In this document: positions 52,215-61,076 of the stretch, piece by piece | Layout: every line of letters begins with the position of its first letter | How positions within the stretch are numbered: the first letter of the stretch is position 1 | Assembly (NCBI GenBank): GCA_934098735.1 | Contig: CAKOOS010000001.1 | Location: 124,001-188,000, forward strand | From: an uncultured Bacilli bacterium | Lineage (GTDB): Bacteria > Bacillota_I > Bacilli_A > RF39 > UBA660 | DNA: 64,000 nucleotides | Direction: 5' to 3' | Translations under genes and position numbers: made by a program | Notes under the pieces: model-generated | Seen by the model: the letters and a program-made list of their open reading frames with translations, nothing else | Databases searched by the model: none | Told to the model about the DNA's origin: nothing

Positions 52215-52226
52215 ATAAAGAAATAT

Positions 52227-52253
52227 CAATTCTAGAGATGGAATTGTTTTTTT
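52227..52253 (+). terminator. tRNA operon terminator
   Basis: CAATTC pairs with GAATTG across TAGAGATG, followed by seven T. Confidence 0.8.
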
Positions 52254-52265
52254 ATGTGAAAATAT

Positions 52266-52294
52266 TTGACTTTAAATTCATCTAGTGTTAGTAT
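52266..52294 (+). promoter_or_regulatory. Promoter of the 52318 gene
   Basis: TTGACT (52266-52271), 17 bases, TAGTAT (52289-52294) with TGT before it. Confidence 0.65.
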
Positions 52295-52317
52295 ATGCCT
52301 TGATTGGTGGGAGTTTT

Positions 52318-53043
52318 ATGAGATTAATAATAATATGGTTTTTATCATACATAACAAGTTTAGGAATGAATTTGGCAAATAATTTAATGATTTATAAAGA
52401 TGCTGCAGATAATGGATATAAATTTAAAAACACTTTAGATAATGATGCTAAAGAAGAATTAGATAATTTAAATAGAAATCCACTTGCATTTATTCCAGGA
52501 CTTAATATATTAAATGAATTTTTTAGGTTGTTTGCTTATTCTTATAATAAAAGTGAAGTTTTAAATGATTTATATTATTTTAATGCTTTTGAAGAAATGA
52601 ATGATGCAGAAAAGAAAATGTATTCATTAAAACCAACTGGTTTGAATGCTTTTTGTGTTCCTTTTGTTTACAAAAATAGATTGGCTAATGCTTATAAAGT
52701 TGAAATTTTAGATGATGTGGGAACAAGTTACATATATTTTGATTTTTTCTATGATGATAATGAAATTGAAATATTAAAAGCCGAAGGGATAGCAAGCAAA
52801 TTTTCTAATGAGATGCAAATAAAGATTGTTAAAGATACTTTAGATGCACTAGAAAAAATAAATAGTAAGAACAATTCTTCGAATGAAATGAAACCAAAAG
52901 AAGAAAAGAAAAAAGAACCTAAATGTGAGCTTGCTATAGTTAAAGAATATCAAATACTTGAAGAACTAAAAAAAATGCTTCTTGATCAAAAAACAATTGA
53001 AAATAGCCCTGAAGAAAGCACTAAATTGAAGAGAAAAAGATAA
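52318..53043 (+). CDS. Membrane-anchored hypothetical protein
   Basis: The 241-residue protein has an N-terminal hydrophobic helix (residues 2-20) and a second short apolar stretch, then a soluble, acidic alpha/beta region (YIYFDFFYDDNEIEILKAE) and a highly charged C-terminal tail rich in Lys and Glu (MKPKEEKKKEPK). I do not recognise a family. Start at ATG 52318, behind GGTGGGAG and downstream of a predicted promoter; the longer open frame from 52285 starts within that promoter. Likely a membrane-tethered cytoplasmic or cell-envelope protein. Confidence 0.62.
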   Translation: MRLIIIWFLSYITSLGMNLANNLMIYKDAADNGYKFKNTLDNDAKEELDNLNRNPLAFIPGLNILNEFFRLFAYSYNKSEVLNDLYYFNAFEEMNDAEKKMYSLKPTGLNAFCVPFVYKNRLANAYKVEILDDVGTSYIYFDFFYDDNEIEILKAEGIASKFSNEMQIKIVKDTLDALEKINSKNNSSNEMKPKEEKKKEPKCELAIVKEYQILEELKKMLLDQKTIENSPEESTKLKRKR

Positions 53044-53153
53044 AAAGCGACAAAAAAATGCACTTTTCACAAAACCAACACTTTTCTTTCACAATAGATT
53101 AGTAATATTATTTTCGGAGGCTTGATTAAATTCACTTACTTGTTTATTGATCA
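53044..53153. other. Unassigned intergenic stretch
   Basis: First part of a 336-base gene-free interval. It is AT-rich, with CGGAGGC near 53116 but no following frame; I see no gene or named motif in it. Confidence 0.5.
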
Positions 53154-53181
53154 TTAACTCTTTTACAAACCTTTCTATAAT
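53154..53181 (+). promoter_or_regulatory. Putative promoter of a small RNA
   Basis: TTAACT (53154-53159), 16 bases, TATAAT (53176-53181). No coding frame follows before the terminator at 53283. Confidence 0.5.
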
Positions 53182-53187
53182 ATAAAT

Positions 53188-53313
53188 TATAGTCTTATAG
53201 TTCCTACAATATTAAGTATTAAAGTTTTCTTTTAATATAGGCAGGTTAGTGATACAGTATATTGCTGTGGATAGCACTCCTTAGATAGAGATCAAAAGAT
53301 CTCTATCTTTTTC
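53188..53313 (+). ncRNA. Candidate structured small RNA
   Basis: From a plausible promoter to an intrinsic terminator there is no ribosome site or reading frame. Inside, CCTA (53203-53206) and TAGG (53238-53241) bracket a TATTAAA/TTTAATA hairpin, and AGTG/CACT bracket a CAG/CTG hairpin with internal loop (about 53248-53278). The terminator is an eleven-base perfect stem. The length (about 125 bases) suits a small regulatory RNA; I could not match it to 6S, SRP, RNase P or tmRNA consensus. Confidence 0.55.
53283..53313 (+). terminator. Strong intrinsic terminator
   Basis: AGATAGAGATC pairs with GATCTCTATCT around AAAA, followed by T residues. Confidence 0.9.
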
Positions 53314-53318
53314 TTTTC

Positions 53319-53347
53319 TTGCAATTATCGTTGTTTTTTGCTATCAT
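53319..53347 (+). promoter_or_regulatory. Promoter of the ireB operon
   Basis: TTGCAA (53319-53324), 17 bases, TATCAT (53342-53347) with TGC before it. Confidence 0.7.
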
Positions 53348-53379
53348 TAACATGAACTATTCGTGAGCAGGTGGTAATA

Positions 53380-53622
53380 ATGAATAAAACTAGTATTTTT
53401 AATGTTAAAGAATTAAGACAAGAATTGATTTTAATGACATTAAATGAAGTTCTAGAGGCATTGGAATTTAAGGGCTATAATGCTACAAATCAACTAGTTG
53501 GTTATTTAATAACGGGAGATTCTAAATACATTACAACATTTAATTCTTCTAGACAAAAAATTTGTGAGTTTGATCGTAGTGAAGTATTAATGGCAATCAT
53601 TAATGCTTATTTGGGAAAATAA
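53380..53622 (+). CDS. ireB: IreB family protein (UPF0297)
   Basis: The 80-residue protein matches UPF0297/IreB: FNVKELRQELILMTLNEVLEALEFKGYNATNQLVGYLITGD is the conserved core. In Enterococcus IreB is phosphorylated by the Ser/Thr kinase IreK and modulates cephalosporin resistance. ATG 53380 follows AGGTGG. Its stop overlaps ruvX (TAATG), the usual Gram-positive order ireB-ruvX-DUF1292-mltG. Confidence 0.93.
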   Translation: MNKTSIFNVKELRQELILMTLNEVLEALEFKGYNATNQLVGYLITGDSKYITTFNSSRQKICEFDRSEVLMAIINAYLGK

Positions 53623-54044
53623 TGAGATATATTGGCTTAGATTTAGGGACTAGTTCGTTAGGTGTAGCTATAACTGATAAAACAAATACTATTGTTAGTC
53701 CTTTAAAATTAATTTCATTTTCTCATGAAGATTATGATAATGCTGTTTTAGAAATAACAAAATTAGCCAACTTGTATAATGTAACTAATTTAGTGCTTGG
53801 GTTACCTAAAAACATGGATAATTCGCTTGGCTTTGCTGCATCACGAAGTCTTAATTTTAAAAAGATGCTTGAAGATAAAGGTTTTAAAGTTTTTTTAGAA
53901 GATGAAAGACTTACAACAATGCAAGCAATAAATATTATGAAAAATAATGGTATGAAAAGAATAAATCAGAAGAAAAAGACAGATGTTTTGTCTGCGGTAT
54001 TAATACTAGAATCTTTTTTAAAAAGGATTAAATATGAAGAATAA
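53622..54044 (+). CDS. ruvX: RuvX/YqgF, putative pre-16S rRNA nuclease
   Basis: A 140-residue RNase H-fold protein. GLDLGTSSLGVAITD carries the first catalytic Asp, LVLGLPKNMD the second conserved strand, and LEDERLTT plus TDVLSAVLILESFL the third acidic motif. YqgF trims pre-16S rRNA in E. coli. Starts on the ireB stop and overlaps the DUF1292 gene by 11 bases. Confidence 0.93.
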   Translation: MRYIGLDLGTSSLGVAITDKTNTIVSPLKLISFSHEDYDNAVLEITKLANLYNVTNLVLGLPKNMDNSLGFAASRSLNFKKMLEDKGFKVFLEDERLTTMQAINIMKNNGMKRINQKKKTDVLSAVLILESFLKRIKYEE

Positions 54045-54327
54045 ATTGATAATAGAAAATGATGATGATAAAATAGTTTGTAAGCCTTTGCTTAAAATTA
54101 CGACGGAGGAAGAAGAATATTTTATATATACTAAAAATGAAAAAAATAATTGTGGTGATACGGTTTGTTATGTTGCTAGTTATAATTTTTTAAATGGCAA
54201 ACAAACTCTTACACCAATAGAAAATATTGAAACTGTAGAGTTTTTAGATAGTATTTTATTACAAGTCCAAAGTTTAATAAATAAAAAAGAAAGAGTTGAA
54301 AAAAATGGCAAAAAAGAAAAAGAATAA
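54034..54327 (+). CDS. DUF1292 family protein (YrzB-like)
   Basis: This short acidic protein (97 residues) has the DUF1292 strands KPLLKITTEEEEYFIYTKN and VCYVASYNF and occupies the conserved slot between ruvX and mltG. The C terminus is Lys/Glu-rich and overlaps the start of mltG. No catalytic motif; function unknown. Confidence 0.78.
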   Translation: MKNKLIIENDDDKIVCKPLLKITTEEEEYFIYTKNEKNNCGDTVCYVASYNFLNGKQTLTPIENIETVEFLDSILLQVQSLINKKERVEKNGKKEKE

Positions 54328-55369
54328 AAAGAAATTAATAATTATTTTGGGTATTGTTGGTGCTTTTATACTTGTTATGGTGGCTACATTTGTGATATTA
54401 TTATCTCCGGCTGGAAAAAGTAATGAAAGTATGACATTTAACATTAAATCAGGTGATGGAAAGAAACAAATTGTTGAAGATTTAAAAGATGCTGGTTTAA
54501 TAAAAAGTAAATATGCAACACTTTTATATGTTATTTTGGCAAATAAGAAAAATTTTCAAGCTGGAAGTTATGAGTTAAGCCGAGATATGTCAACACAAGA
54601 AATAATAAATGCATTTAATAGTGGTAAAATTAAAGATACAAAAAAGCCATCAATTAGTGTTACTTTTAAAGAAGGTTTGACAGTTAAACAATATCTAAAA
54701 ATAATTAGTGAAAATACTGATTTAGAATATGATAATATAATAAAAGAAATAAATGATAAATCTTTTATTAAAGGTTTAATTGCGGATTATTGGTTTTTAA
54801 CTGATGAATTACTTAATGATGATCTTTATTATCCTTTGGAAGGGTATTTATATCCGAATACTTATCAAATATATAAAGATTCTAGTTTAAATGTAATTGT
54901 TAGAAAAATGCTAGATGAAACTGACAAAAAATTGACTCCATATAAAGATGTGATAGAAAAAAGTAGTTATTCAGTTCATGATTTAATTACTATTGCATCT
55001 ATCACGGAAAAAGAAGCTAATGCTAGTTCAGATAGAAAAATGGTAGCTCAAGTTATTTATACAAGACTTTCTAAAAACATGAGCTTAGGAATGGATGTAA
55101 CTAGTTATTATGGCGTTCAAAAGGATATGAGTGAGACCATTACTTCAGCTGATTTAGCTGATAAAAATCCATATAATACTAGAGTAGTAACCTTTACTGG
55201 TTTGCCTGCTGGGCCAATTTGCAATCCATCAATTGATAGTGTTTTGGCTGCTCTTGATCCTGCTGATACAGATTATGTCTATTTTGTTGCAGATATAGTT
55301 ACTGGAAAAGTTTATTTTGCTAAAAGTGAAGAAGAATTTATAAAATTAAAGGAAAAATATATAGGTTAG
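54305..55369 (+). CDS. mltG: Endolytic transglycosylase MltG
   Basis: A 354-residue membrane-anchored protein: a Lys-rich N terminus, one transmembrane helix (residues 11-31), a LysM-like domain (SGDGKKQIVEDLKDAG) and the YceG catalytic domain with IASITEKEA (catalytic Glu), YPLEGYLYPNTY and the LPAGPICNPS loop. It cuts nascent glycan strands at the outer face of the membrane. ATG 54305 is preferred over TTG 54296. The operon continues into the methyltransferase gene. Confidence 0.94.
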   Translation: MAKKKKNKKKLIIILGIVGAFILVMVATFVILLSPAGKSNESMTFNIKSGDGKKQIVEDLKDAGLIKSKYATLLYVILANKKNFQAGSYELSRDMSTQEIINAFNSGKIKDTKKPSISVTFKEGLTVKQYLKIISENTDLEYDNIIKEINDKSFIKGLIADYWFLTDELLNDDLYYPLEGYLYPNTYQIYKDSSLNVIVRKMLDETDKKLTPYKDVIEKSSYSVHDLITIASITEKEANASSDRKMVAQVIYTRLSKNMSLGMDVTSYYGVQKDMSETITSADLADKNPYNTRVVTFTGLPAGPICNPSIDSVLAALDPADTDYVYFVADIVTGKVYFAKSEEEFIKLKEKYIG

Positions 55370-55378
55370 GTGATTAAA

Positions 55379-55972
55379 ATGAAAGAACAAATAATGGAAA
55401 TGGAAAAGTATGCTGTATTAAATAACGTTCCAATTATTGAAAAAAAATCAATTGCATTTATTATGAAATACATTAAAAATAATAATATTAAAAATGTTTT
55501 GGAAATTGGTAGTGCAATTGGATATTCTGCGATACTTATGGCATCAAGTACTCAAGACTGTGTTGTAACCACGATTGAAAGAGATGAAGTGAGATACATG
55601 GAATGTCTTAAAAATGTTAAAAAATGTGGTATGGAAAAGAAAATAAATGTTGTTTATCAAGATGCTTTAGAATTAAATTTGTCTGAAGATTTAAGATATG
55701 ATTTAATTTTTATCGATGCAGCGAAAGGACAATATACTAAATTTTTTGAAAAATATAAAAATTTTTTGAATCCAGGAGGTACAATTATTACCGATAATAT
55801 AAAATTTCATGGTTATGTTGGTGAGTCTAGTAAACTTGATAAGGGAAATTTAAAAAGTTTGGTAGAAAAAATAGAAAGTTATATTGAATTTTTAAAAAAT
55901 AATACAGAATTTGATACTAAATTCTATGATATTGGTGATGGACTTTCAGTAAGTACGTGGAAAAATGAATAA
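55379..55972 (+). CDS. trmR: O-methyltransferase, TrmR/YrrM-like
   Basis: A 197-residue SAM-dependent methyltransferase: SAM loop LEIGSAIGYSAILMA, YDLIFIDAAKGQYTKFF with the metal-binding Asp, and GGTIITDN. Among O-methyltransferase family 3 proteins the place directly after mltG and before two U32 proteins is that of Bacillus yrrM, now called TrmR, which methylates 5-hydroxyuridine to 5-methoxyuridine at tRNA position 34. ATG 55379 follows TAGGTGAT. Assignment rests on family plus context. Confidence 0.8.
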   Translation: MKEQIMEMEKYAVLNNVPIIEKKSIAFIMKYIKNNNIKNVLEIGSAIGYSAILMASSTQDCVVTTIERDEVRYMECLKNVKKCGMEKKINVVYQDALELNLSEDLRYDLIFIDAAKGQYTKFFEKYKNFLNPGGTIITDNIKFHGYVGESSKLDKGNLKSLVEKIESYIEFLKNNTEFDTKFYDIGDGLSVSTWKNE

Positions 55973-56729
55973 AATTGTTACGGTTACGAATAAATCATTA
56001 GCTTTAAAATTAAAAGAAAAAGAGGTAACATTGCTTTATCCTCTTTCTTCATATTGTACTGGATATGAAGAATATTTTGATATTAATGAAGTAGATGATT
56101 TTTGTTTAGTAAATAGAATACTTAATGATGATGATTTAGATAATTTAGAAAAGATATTAAAAAATAGCAATATTAAAGGAATTGTTTTTGATGACCTAGG
56201 CTTAATTCAAATTATCAAGGATATGCCAATAGTTAAAATATTGCTTTTGGATCATATTGCTTGTAGTACTAGTTCCATTAATTATTATTTAGATTATGTA
56301 GATAGTGTTGTTGTTTCTAATGACTTAACTAAAAAAGAAATTCAAAATATAACTTTAAATGCTAAGAAGAAAGTTGTAATTAATGTCTTTGGATTAAAAA
56401 CACTAATGTATTCTAGAAGAACGCTAGTTTCTAATTATGAAATATATCATGACTTACCTTTTAAAAATGTAATTAATGCTTCAATTGATTCAAAAAAATT
56501 TAAAATAATAGAAAATAAATTTGGAACAAAATTTTATGCTTACCCATATTATAATGCTTTAGAGCTATTGGATCTTTCTAATGTTTTGTATTTTTGGTAT
56601 GATCCAATTTTACTTGATGATGACAAAATAATGGATATTGTTTTTAATAATAATATTAAAAATATTGAAACTGATGAAATATTTTTAAATAAGAAAACAG
56701 TTTACAAGGTGGGTGATTTAGATGCCTGA
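55965..56729 (+). CDS. Degenerate U32-family protein (YrrN/TrhP1-like)
   Basis: The 254-residue product lacks the U32 Cys signature but occupies the place of Bacillus yrrN (trhP1), which pairs with yrrO (trhP2) in making 5-hydroxyuridine at tRNA position 34. It has a beta/alpha repeat pattern (IKGIVFDDLGLIQIIKD, KILLLDHIACSTSSINYYLDYVDSVVVS) like a TIM barrel. Overlaps trmR by eight bases and the next gene by eight bases, so the three are tightly coupled. Identity is an inference from order and weak fold resemblance. Confidence 0.65.
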   Translation: MNKIVTVTNKSLALKLKEKEVTLLYPLSSYCTGYEEYFDINEVDDFCLVNRILNDDDLDNLEKILKNSNIKGIVFDDLGLIQIIKDMPIVKILLLDHIACSTSSINYYLDYVDSVVVSNDLTKKEIQNITLNAKKKVVINVFGLKTLMYSRRTLVSNYEIYHDLPFKNVINASIDSKKFKIIENKFGTKFYAYPYYNALELLDLSNVLYFWYDPILLDDDKIMDIVFNNNIKNIETDEIFLNKKTVYKVGDLDA

Positions 56730-57909
56730 GTTACTAGCACCAGCTGGTGATTTTGAAAAAATGAAGTTTGCTTTTTTATATGGTGCTGATGCGGTATATT
56801 GCGGTGGACAAAATTTTAGTTTAAGAGCTAATGCTAAGAATTTTAATTTAGATGAACTAAAACAAGCTACATTGTATACTCATAGTTTAAATAAAAAAAT
56901 ATATGTTACTGTTAACATTGTCTTTCACGATGATGATTTTGAAGGCCTAGATACTTATTTGCAGTATTTAGATCAAATTAAAATTGATGGAATTATTGCT
57001 AGCGATATTTCAGTAATTAAAAGAGTTAAGGAATTAAATTTAAGTTTGAATATTTGTTTATCTACTCAAGCTAGTACTTTAAATAGTAGAGCTATAGCTT
57101 TTTGGAAGAATTTAGGTGTTACTAGAGTTGTTCCTGCAAGAGAAGCATCAAAGAATGATCTTAAAAGATTAAAACAAACTGGAATTGAAATAGAAACATT
57201 TATTCATGGTGCTATGTGCACTTCTTTTAGTGGTAAATGTGTGTTATCTAATTATATGTGTTTACGAGATTCTAATCGTGGAGGATGTGCGCAAGTGTGC
57301 CGTTGGATTTTCAAAACTGATGAAAATGTTGATTTAACGATAATGCCTAAAGATTTAAATATGATTCCCTTTATTAAAGAAGAAATTGAAATGGGAATTG
57401 ATTCTTTTAAAATTGAAGGAAGAATGCGATCTATATATTATGTTTCCACAATTTTATTAGCTTACAGAAGAATGATTGATGCTGCTTTAAATAATACTTT
57501 AACATTAAAATGCGAAAACTATTATCTAAATGTTTTAAATAGATGTGCAAATAGAGAATCTAGTCCACAGTTTTTTGATAAAATTCCAGGAGTAAATGAA
57601 GAATACTGGAATGGAAGAAATGAGGTATCTAATCAAGATTTTTTGGGATTAGTACTAGATTATGATGAAAAAAATAAAATGGTAACTTTAGAAGTACGTA
57701 ATTATTTTGAAGTAGGATATGATGTTCAGTTTTTTGGGCCAAATATGGAAACATTTAATTTTAAAATTAATAAAATGTATAATGATTTTGATGAAGAAAT
57801 TAATGTTGCTAGACATCCAAAAAGTATAGTTAAAATTCCAATTTCTGTACCTTTGGAAAAATACGCAATGATGAGAATAAAAGTGTTTGACAAAAATGAA
57901 CTTTTATAG
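56722..57909 (+). CDS. trhP2: U32-family protein (YrrO/TrhP2-like)
   Basis: A 395-residue protein with a complete U32 signature: ETFIHGAMCTSFSGKCVLS, then CLRDSNRGGCAQVCRW, plus an N-terminal MPELLAPAGDFEKMKFAFLYGADAVY. The Cys cluster is thought to bind an Fe-S cofactor in these enzymes. In Bacillus the YrrN/YrrO pair (TrhP1/P2) hydroxylates U34 of tRNA using prephenate-linked chemistry; older labels say collagenase-like peptidase. Genomic order (mltG, trmR, trhP1, trhP2, greA) supports the tRNA role. Confidence 0.88.
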   Translation: MPELLAPAGDFEKMKFAFLYGADAVYCGGQNFSLRANAKNFNLDELKQATLYTHSLNKKIYVTVNIVFHDDDFEGLDTYLQYLDQIKIDGIIASDISVIKRVKELNLSLNICLSTQASTLNSRAIAFWKNLGVTRVVPAREASKNDLKRLKQTGIEIETFIHGAMCTSFSGKCVLSNYMCLRDSNRGGCAQVCRWIFKTDENVDLTIMPKDLNMIPFIKEEIEMGIDSFKIEGRMRSIYYVSTILLAYRRMIDAALNNTLTLKCENYYLNVLNRCANRESSPQFFDKIPGVNEEYWNGRNEVSNQDFLGLVLDYDEKNKMVTLEVRNYFEVGYDVQFFGPNMETFNFKINKMYNDFDEEINVARHPKSIVKIPISVPLEKYAMMRIKVFDKNELL

Positions 57910-57953
57910 TAATATTATGAACTGTAAATTGAAATTAAAAAGGAGATATAAAA

Positions 57954-58421
57954 ATGAAGAAGGAAAGTAAATTTATTATGACTGCTGAAGGTTTTTTAGA
58001 AGCGGAAACAGAATTAAATGAGCTTAAAAATGTTCGTCGTCCTGAAGTTATAAAAGCCTTAAAAGAAGCAAGAGCTTTAGGTGACTTATCTGAAAATGCT
58101 GATTATGATGCTGCTAGAAATGAACAAGCTATAATTGAAGCTAAAATACAAGAATTAGAATTTAAACTTGAACATGCTGAAATTATTGACAATAAAAATA
58201 AAAATGAAGTAAATCTTGGTTCAATGGTTACAATAAGTTATGACGATGGAGAAGAAGAAGAATATAAAATTGTAGGTTCTATGGAAGCTGATCCATTTGA
58301 AAATAAAATATCTAATGAATCTCCTTTAGGAATAGCTTTATTAAAACATAAAATTGGTGATACAGTAAAAGTTGATAGTCCTAATGGTGGATATAATATA
58401 AAAATAGAAAAAATTGCTTAA
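57954..58421 (+). CDS. greA: Transcription elongation factor GreA
   Basis: GreA, 155 residues: N-terminal coiled coil with the acidic tip ARALGDLSENADYDAARNEQ, then the globular domain SPLGIALLKHKIGDTVKV. It enters the RNA polymerase secondary channel and stimulates RNA cleavage in backtracked complexes. AAGGAG is well placed before ATG 57954. It ends the conserved operon; a tig promoter starts within its final codons. Confidence 0.96.
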   Translation: MKKESKFIMTAEGFLEAETELNELKNVRRPEVIKALKEARALGDLSENADYDAARNEQAIIEAKIQELEFKLEHAEIIDNKNKNEVNLGSMVTISYDDGEEEEYKIVGSMEADPFENKISNESPLGIALLKHKIGDTVKVDSPNGGYNIKIEKIA

Positions 58422-58442
58422 TTATGGAGAATGTATTATAAT
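58414..58442 (+). promoter_or_regulatory. Promoter of tig
   Basis: TTGCTT (58414-58419), 17 bases, TATAAT (58437-58442). The -35 overlaps the greA stop codon region. Confidence 0.65.
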
Positions 58443-58465
58443 AAGTAATCAAGGAAGGAAAATTT

Positions 58466-59710
58466 ATGAAGAACGTACATGAAGTAGAAATTAAATTGGA
58501 AAAGGAATGGGTATCAGCTCTTGATGCTACATTTAAAAAGAAAAATAAGGAAGTTAAAATTGATGGCTTTCGTAAAGGCATGGCACCAAAGGATATGTAT
58601 ATAAAGAAATTTGGTATTGAATCTTTATATATGGATGCTGTTGATACTTGTATTGGTATCGCTTATAAGAAAGCTTTAGAAGAACAAAAATTAGTACCAG
58701 TAATTGAACCTAGCGTAGATGTTACAGGAATTAGTGATACAAATGTAATATTTAAGTTTACAATTATTACTAAACCTGAAATAACTCTTGGGGAATATAA
58801 AAATTTAAAAGTAAAAAAAGAAAAAGTAACTGTTAGTGATGAAGAAGTTAATCATGAAATTGAACACATGAGATCTCACATGGCTGATGTAGTTGTTAAA
58901 GAAAATGGAGAAGTAGCAATTGGCGATACTGCTGTAATTAGCTTTACTGGTATTGTTGATGGTAAAGAAGTTGAAGGAGCAAAAGGAGAAAATTATCCTC
59001 TTGAAATAGGAAGTCATTCTTTTATACCTGGATTTGAAGAAGGTTTAGTGGGCCTTAAAACTGGAGAAGAAAAAACATTAGAATTAAAATTTCCTGAAAA
59101 CTATGTAGAAGATTTAAAAGGAAAAGATGTTACTTTTAAGGTTACTGTTAATGAAATTAAAACAAAGGTTTTACCTGAAATAAATAAAGAATTTTTTGAA
59201 GATTTAGGATATGAAGATGTTAAAACTGAAGAAGAATTGAAAGCTAAAGTAAAAGAAGAACTTACTCATGAAAAAGAACATCAAAATGAAGATGCTTTTA
59301 TGGATAAAGTTTTAGAAAAGGCTGCAGCAAATATGAAAATTGAACTTAATCCAGAAATAGTGGATGAAGAAGTTCATAGAATGATTAATCAATATGCAGA
59401 ACAATTAAGAATGCAAGGAATGAATATTGATGAATTTTATAAAATGACTGGTACAAAAGAAGAAGATTTACATAAACAAATGGCACCAGAAGCTGAAAAA
59501 AGAGTAAAATATCGTTATTTACTTGAAGAAATAGCTGAAAAAGAAAACTTAGATTTTACTGATGAAGAAGTAAATACTAGAGCTGAAGAAATAGCTAAAT
59601 CTTATGGCATTGATAAAGCTGAACTTATTAAAAGTTTTGGATCAATGGATGTTGTAAAATATGATATGAAAATGCATAAAGCATTAGAAATTCTAAAAGA
59701 AAATAATTAA
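58466..59710 (+). CDS. tig: Trigger factor
   Basis: A 414-residue trigger factor with the ribosome-binding N-terminal domain (FRKGMAPKDMYIKKFG, the signature loop normally GFRxGxxP), the FKBP-type PPIase domain with GDTAVISFTGIVDGKEV and GFEEGLVGLKTGEE, and the helical C-terminal chaperone arms. It folds nascent chains at the exit tunnel. In many Bacillota clpX follows tig; here SpoVB is next, in convergent orientation, separated by a terminator. Confidence 0.95.
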   Translation: MKNVHEVEIKLEKEWVSALDATFKKKNKEVKIDGFRKGMAPKDMYIKKFGIESLYMDAVDTCIGIAYKKALEEQKLVPVIEPSVDVTGISDTNVIFKFTIITKPEITLGEYKNLKVKKEKVTVSDEEVNHEIEHMRSHMADVVVKENGEVAIGDTAVISFTGIVDGKEVEGAKGENYPLEIGSHSFIPGFEEGLVGLKTGEEKTLELKFPENYVEDLKGKDVTFKVTVNEIKTKVLPEINKEFFEDLGYEDVKTEEELKAKVKEELTHEKEHQNEDAFMDKVLEKAAANMKIELNPEIVDEEVHRMINQYAEQLRMQGMNIDEFYKMTGTKEEDLHKQMAPEAEKRVKYRYLLEEIAEKENLDFTDEEVNTRAEEIAKSYGIDKAELIKSFGSMDVVKYDMKMHKALEILKENN

Positions 59711-61020
59711 GAAAGTCGATAATGACTTTCTTTTATTGTGCTTTTTAAAGTTTTTGTGCTTATAAGAACAACAAATAAAATATTAATAATTTCGGCGAAA
59801 ACCAGACTGTAAATGCCTATTTTGCAAAGTGATAATATAGTTAAAACGATAAGCTTAATAATAACACCCCATAATGTTATATTCATAGATTTTTTGGCTT
59901 TTCCTAAGGCTTGAAGAGAAGATGTTAAAACTCCTTCTAGATAGAATAATACGAAAAATGGAGCTAATATTTTAATATAATCACTACCTGTTGTGGTATT
60001 GTATAAGGCAAATAATATTTTATCTCGAAATGTATAAATTAAAAATGATGAAATAAAGCCAATAGAAAAAGCAAATAATAAAGCTTGATGTATTCTTCTT
60101 TTTACCATTTTAATGTTTTTCTCTCCATAATATTTACTAATTTCAGGTAGTAACGATGTTGCGATAGATGCAATAAAGAATCCGGGAGCTGTAAGAAGAG
60201 CTAAAGAGTAAGCATTGTAGGCTCCATATTCTTCTAAAATATATGAACTTGAATATCCCTTTAATAAAAGTAAATTAGTTAAAATTATTGGCTCAAAAAA
60301 GTAACCAATATTACCAATTATGCGACTTGAAACAGTTGGCAAGGAAATATCTAAAATATCTTTTGTAATGGGTATACTTGGTTTTATGTTTGTGTTAAAA
60401 TTAATCTTTTTAGGAATGAAAAACAAAAAAACAATGATACTGCTTATTTCTGAAATTATCGTAAGAAGTATTAAACCAATAACTGCTGCCATAGTACTTA
60501 TTTTCATTAGCTTTGGTAAAGCAATAACAATAATTATTAAACGAACTATTTGTTCTATAATATTACTTGTGGCATGAGGAACCATGTTTTGCTTTCCAGC
60601 AAAATACCCTTTTATAACACTTGATATAGAAACAAATGGTAAAGTTAGTGAAAAAGCAATTAAAATTGGGCTTGCTAAAGAGTTTTTTAACAGTGTATTT
60701 GCTATAAAGTCATGAGTTAAAAAAATTATAATAATTAAAATAAAGTTTATAATTAGTATTAAAACGGTGGCTGACGTTAAGATTCTTATACTTCGGCCCT
60801 TATTTTCACTGACTAATTTTGATATGGATATTGGTATAGCTAGCGTTGCTATTGTAAGAAGAAGAGAATAGGTCGGAGTTGCAATAGTATACAAACTTAT
60901 ACCATATTCCCCGATAATTCTGGTATAAGCTATTTTTATGATAAAACCTAGTATTTTAGTTAGAAAGCCACTGCAAATTAAAATTAAGGTTGATTTTATA
61001 AATAAGTTTTTTTCTTTCAC
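59707..61020 (-). CDS. SpoVB/MurJ-type lipid flippase (MOP family)
   Basis: A 437-residue polytopic membrane protein with about 14 helices. The N-terminal run GFLTKILGFIIKIAYTRIIG and the YTIATPTYSLLLTIATLAIPISISKLVSE segment are typical of SpoVB-type flippases. These proteins move polyprenyl-linked peptidoglycan or polysaccharide precursors; SpoVB in Bacillus acts in spore cortex formation, but homologues occur in non-sporulators. GTG 61020 is eight bases from AAGGGAG on the minus strand. Converges on tig, ending within its stop. Confidence 0.88.
   Translation of the reverse strand: MKEKNLFIKSTLILICSGFLTKILGFIIKIAYTRIIGEYGISLYTIATPTYSLLLTIATLAIPISISKLVSENKGRSIRILTSATVLILIINFILIIIIFLTHDFIANTLLKNSLASPILIAFSLTLPFVSISSVIKGYFAGKQNMVPHATSNIIEQIVRLIIIVIALPKLMKISTMAAVIGLILLTIISEISSIIVFLFFIPKKINFNTNIKPSIPITKDILDISLPTVSSRIIGNIGYFFEPIILTNLLLLKGYSSSYILEEYGAYNAYSLALLTAPGFFIASIATSLLPEISKYYGEKNIKMVKRRIHQALLFAFSIGFISSFLIYTFRDKILFALYNTTTGSDYIKILAPFFVLFYLEGVLTSSLQALGKAKKSMNITLWGVIIKLIVLTILSLCKIGIYSLVFAEIINILFVVLISTKTLKSTIKESHYRLS
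59709..59735. terminator. Bidirectional terminator between tig and spoVB
   Basis: AAGAAAGTC pairs with GACTTTCTT around GATAAT, flanked by A and T tracts on the two sides. Confidence 0.8.
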
Positions 61021-61076
61021 AATAGATTTCTCCCTTAAAATGTTATATAATAAATATATGTTGGAAGGTGGTTAAT

